7,937 bases of DNA from Nitrospirota bacterium (lineage in GTDB: Bacteria; Nitrospirota; Nitrospiria; Nitrospirales; Nitrospiraceae). Location: NCBI GenBank assembly GCA_016222925.1, contig JACRQB010000142.1, positions 1 through 7,937 on the forward strand, in the 5' to 3' direction. A program made the translations under genes and the position numbers. The notes under the pieces were generated by a model. The model worked only from the letters and a program-made list of their open reading frames with translations. It ran no database searches and had not been told where the DNA came from. Below are positions 7,302 to 7,937 of this stretch, in pieces. Position 1 is the first letter of the stretch, and each line of letters begins with the position of its first letter.

Positions 7302-7316
7302 GTACCGGAACGGTAC
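7302..7316. promoter_or_regulatory. Perfect 6-3-6 inverted repeat, possible operator
   Basis: GTACCG and CGGTAC flank a GAA spacer. The left arm overlaps a looser pairing of CCGTCCGG (7291-7298) with CCGGAACGG (7305-7313). It lies about 155 bases upstream of the exported-gene start and past the end of the peptidase gene. It could bind a dimeric regulator, or be chance; nothing ties it to a known protein. Confidence 0.3.
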
Positions 7317-7439
7317 TGAAACTGCAAGGCCCTGTCAAGAAAATGTTTGCCAGACTTGTCACATGGAGGATGCATAGCTTTTACAGTGCATATAAAACAA
7401 TAAGTTATAAGTCTTCTCCGACTGGAAAGTATGTTGTGG

Positions 7440-7937
7440 TCAGGCTGGGCTTTTTGGGAATTGCCCGCTTAACGCCTTCACTTGCCGTGAGGAAAGTGGC
7501 CCCAAACCTGTCAGGGCTATTTTTTCAGGGGTGAAGAGATCCTGTGCTACTTGACTTATTTGTCGTGGTGTAATCGCATCTATTTTCAAAATCATGTCTT
7601 CCAGGTTCGTATGGGCACGGGAGATCAATTCATCTTTTGCAAGCTTGTTCATCCGGCTATGCGAACTTTCCAAGCTGAGCATGAGGCCGCCTTTCATCTG
7701 TTCTTTTGTCCGTTTTAGCTCATGCCGATCAATTCCATCTCTGCTCAAGCGCCGGATCTCGCGACTGACGAGTTCAAGAACGCGCTCAACCTCCCGAGCT
7801 TGCGTGCCTGCATAGACGGTGATCGTACCGCCATCGGAATAACCCGACAAAAATGAGTAGATCGAATAGGATAAGCCTCTTTTTTCACGGATCTCCTGGA
7901 ATAGTCTCGAACTGACGCCACCGCCGAGGACACTGTT
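7440..7937 (-). CDS. M16-family zinc peptidase, C-terminal part (5' end beyond the window)
   Basis: The visible 165 residues are the C-terminal half-domain of a pitrilysin-like M16 peptidase, related to mitochondrial processing peptidase. The family hallmark LGGGVSSRLFQEIREKRGLSYSIYS appears in pieces from the first visible residues. YAGT and the ALTGLGPL ending typical of bacterial M16B proteins follow. The HxxEH zinc site sits in the N-terminal half, which lies beyond 7937, so catalytic competence cannot be judged here. Some M16B members are paired as an active and an inactive subunit, and this could be either. The reading frame is unbroken from the edge to the TGA at 7440-7442. It is separated from the next minus-strand gene by 291 AT-rich bases and is probably transcribed separately. 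Confidence 0.93.
   Translation of the reverse strand, partial: NSVLGGGVSSRLFQEIREKRGLSYSIYSFLSGYSDGGTITVYAGTQAREVERVLELVSREIRRLSRDGIDRHELKRTKEQMKGGLMLSLESSHSRMNKLAKDELISRAHTNLEDMILKIDAITPRQISQVAQDLFTPEKIALTGLGPLSSRQVKALSGQFPKSPA

Larger units (their letters stand above)
7149..7439. other. AT-rich intergenic stretch between exported genes and peptidase gene
   Basis: No gene is supported in these 291 bases, which are richer in A and T than the flanks. They hold the ribosome binding site for the gene at 7148, a weak promoter candidate at 7207-7235, and an inverted repeat TTGAA/TTCAA (7242-7246 and 7259-7263) around AAGTACTT. There is also a tighter inverted repeat at 7302-7316 and a direct repeat TGCATA at 7371-7376 and 7387-7392. 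I see no clear terminator for the peptidase gene. Confidence 0.6.

Noticed and set aside
7371..7392. TGCATA direct repeat as a recombination or regulator site
   Set aside because: Two copies of a six-base AT-rich word 16 bases apart are easily expected by chance, and no further copies or flanking structure were seen.
7343..7534. Plus-strand open frame of 63 residues beginning in the gap before the peptidase
   Set aside because: Half of it is antisense to the M16 peptidase C-terminus and it has no recognisable domain. A GGAGG lies downstream of its start rather than before it.

Overview
This window looks like chromosomal DNA of a GC-rich Gram-negative bacterium. Protein wording and gene order (pdxJ, nnr, tsaE, a LapA-domain gene, mutS) suggest the Nitrospira/Nitrospirota group. 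That placement rests on recognition only, not on a database search.

Layout: positions 1-347 carry no supported gene. They hold a candidate promoter, a hairpin and a strong ribosome binding site. Positions 348-6034 are a tightly packed plus-strand cluster. It comprises pdxJ (pyridoxine 5'-phosphate synthase), nnr (bifunctional NAD(P)H-hydrate epimerase/dehydratase), tsaE (ATPase of tRNA t6A synthesis), a small two-helix LapA-domain membrane protein, and mutS (mismatch recognition ATPase). From nnr onward, gaps are at most 10 bases or the genes overlap, so one transcript is likely. Its products serve vitamin B6 synthesis, cofactor repair, tRNA modification, the envelope and DNA repair.

From 6052 to 7937 everything reads on the minus strand. 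A strong intrinsic terminator ends a two-gene unit of unrecognised exported proteins (6115-6777 and 6824-7148). Beyond an AT-rich gap lies the C-terminal part of an M16-family zinc peptidase that runs off the right edge.

The most notable feature is the state of mutS. The first three quarters of the cluster reads cleanly, but mutS is split over three reading frames by three separate small losses, of about 127, 10 and 26 bases when compared with the family. The small exported gene at 6824-7148 is also frameshifted. Either this lineage has lost mismatch repair, which would predict a mutator, or this half of the window contains several assembly errors. I found no CRISPR array, mobile element, RNA gene or clear novel multi-gene system. 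The least explained genes are the two exported proteins.
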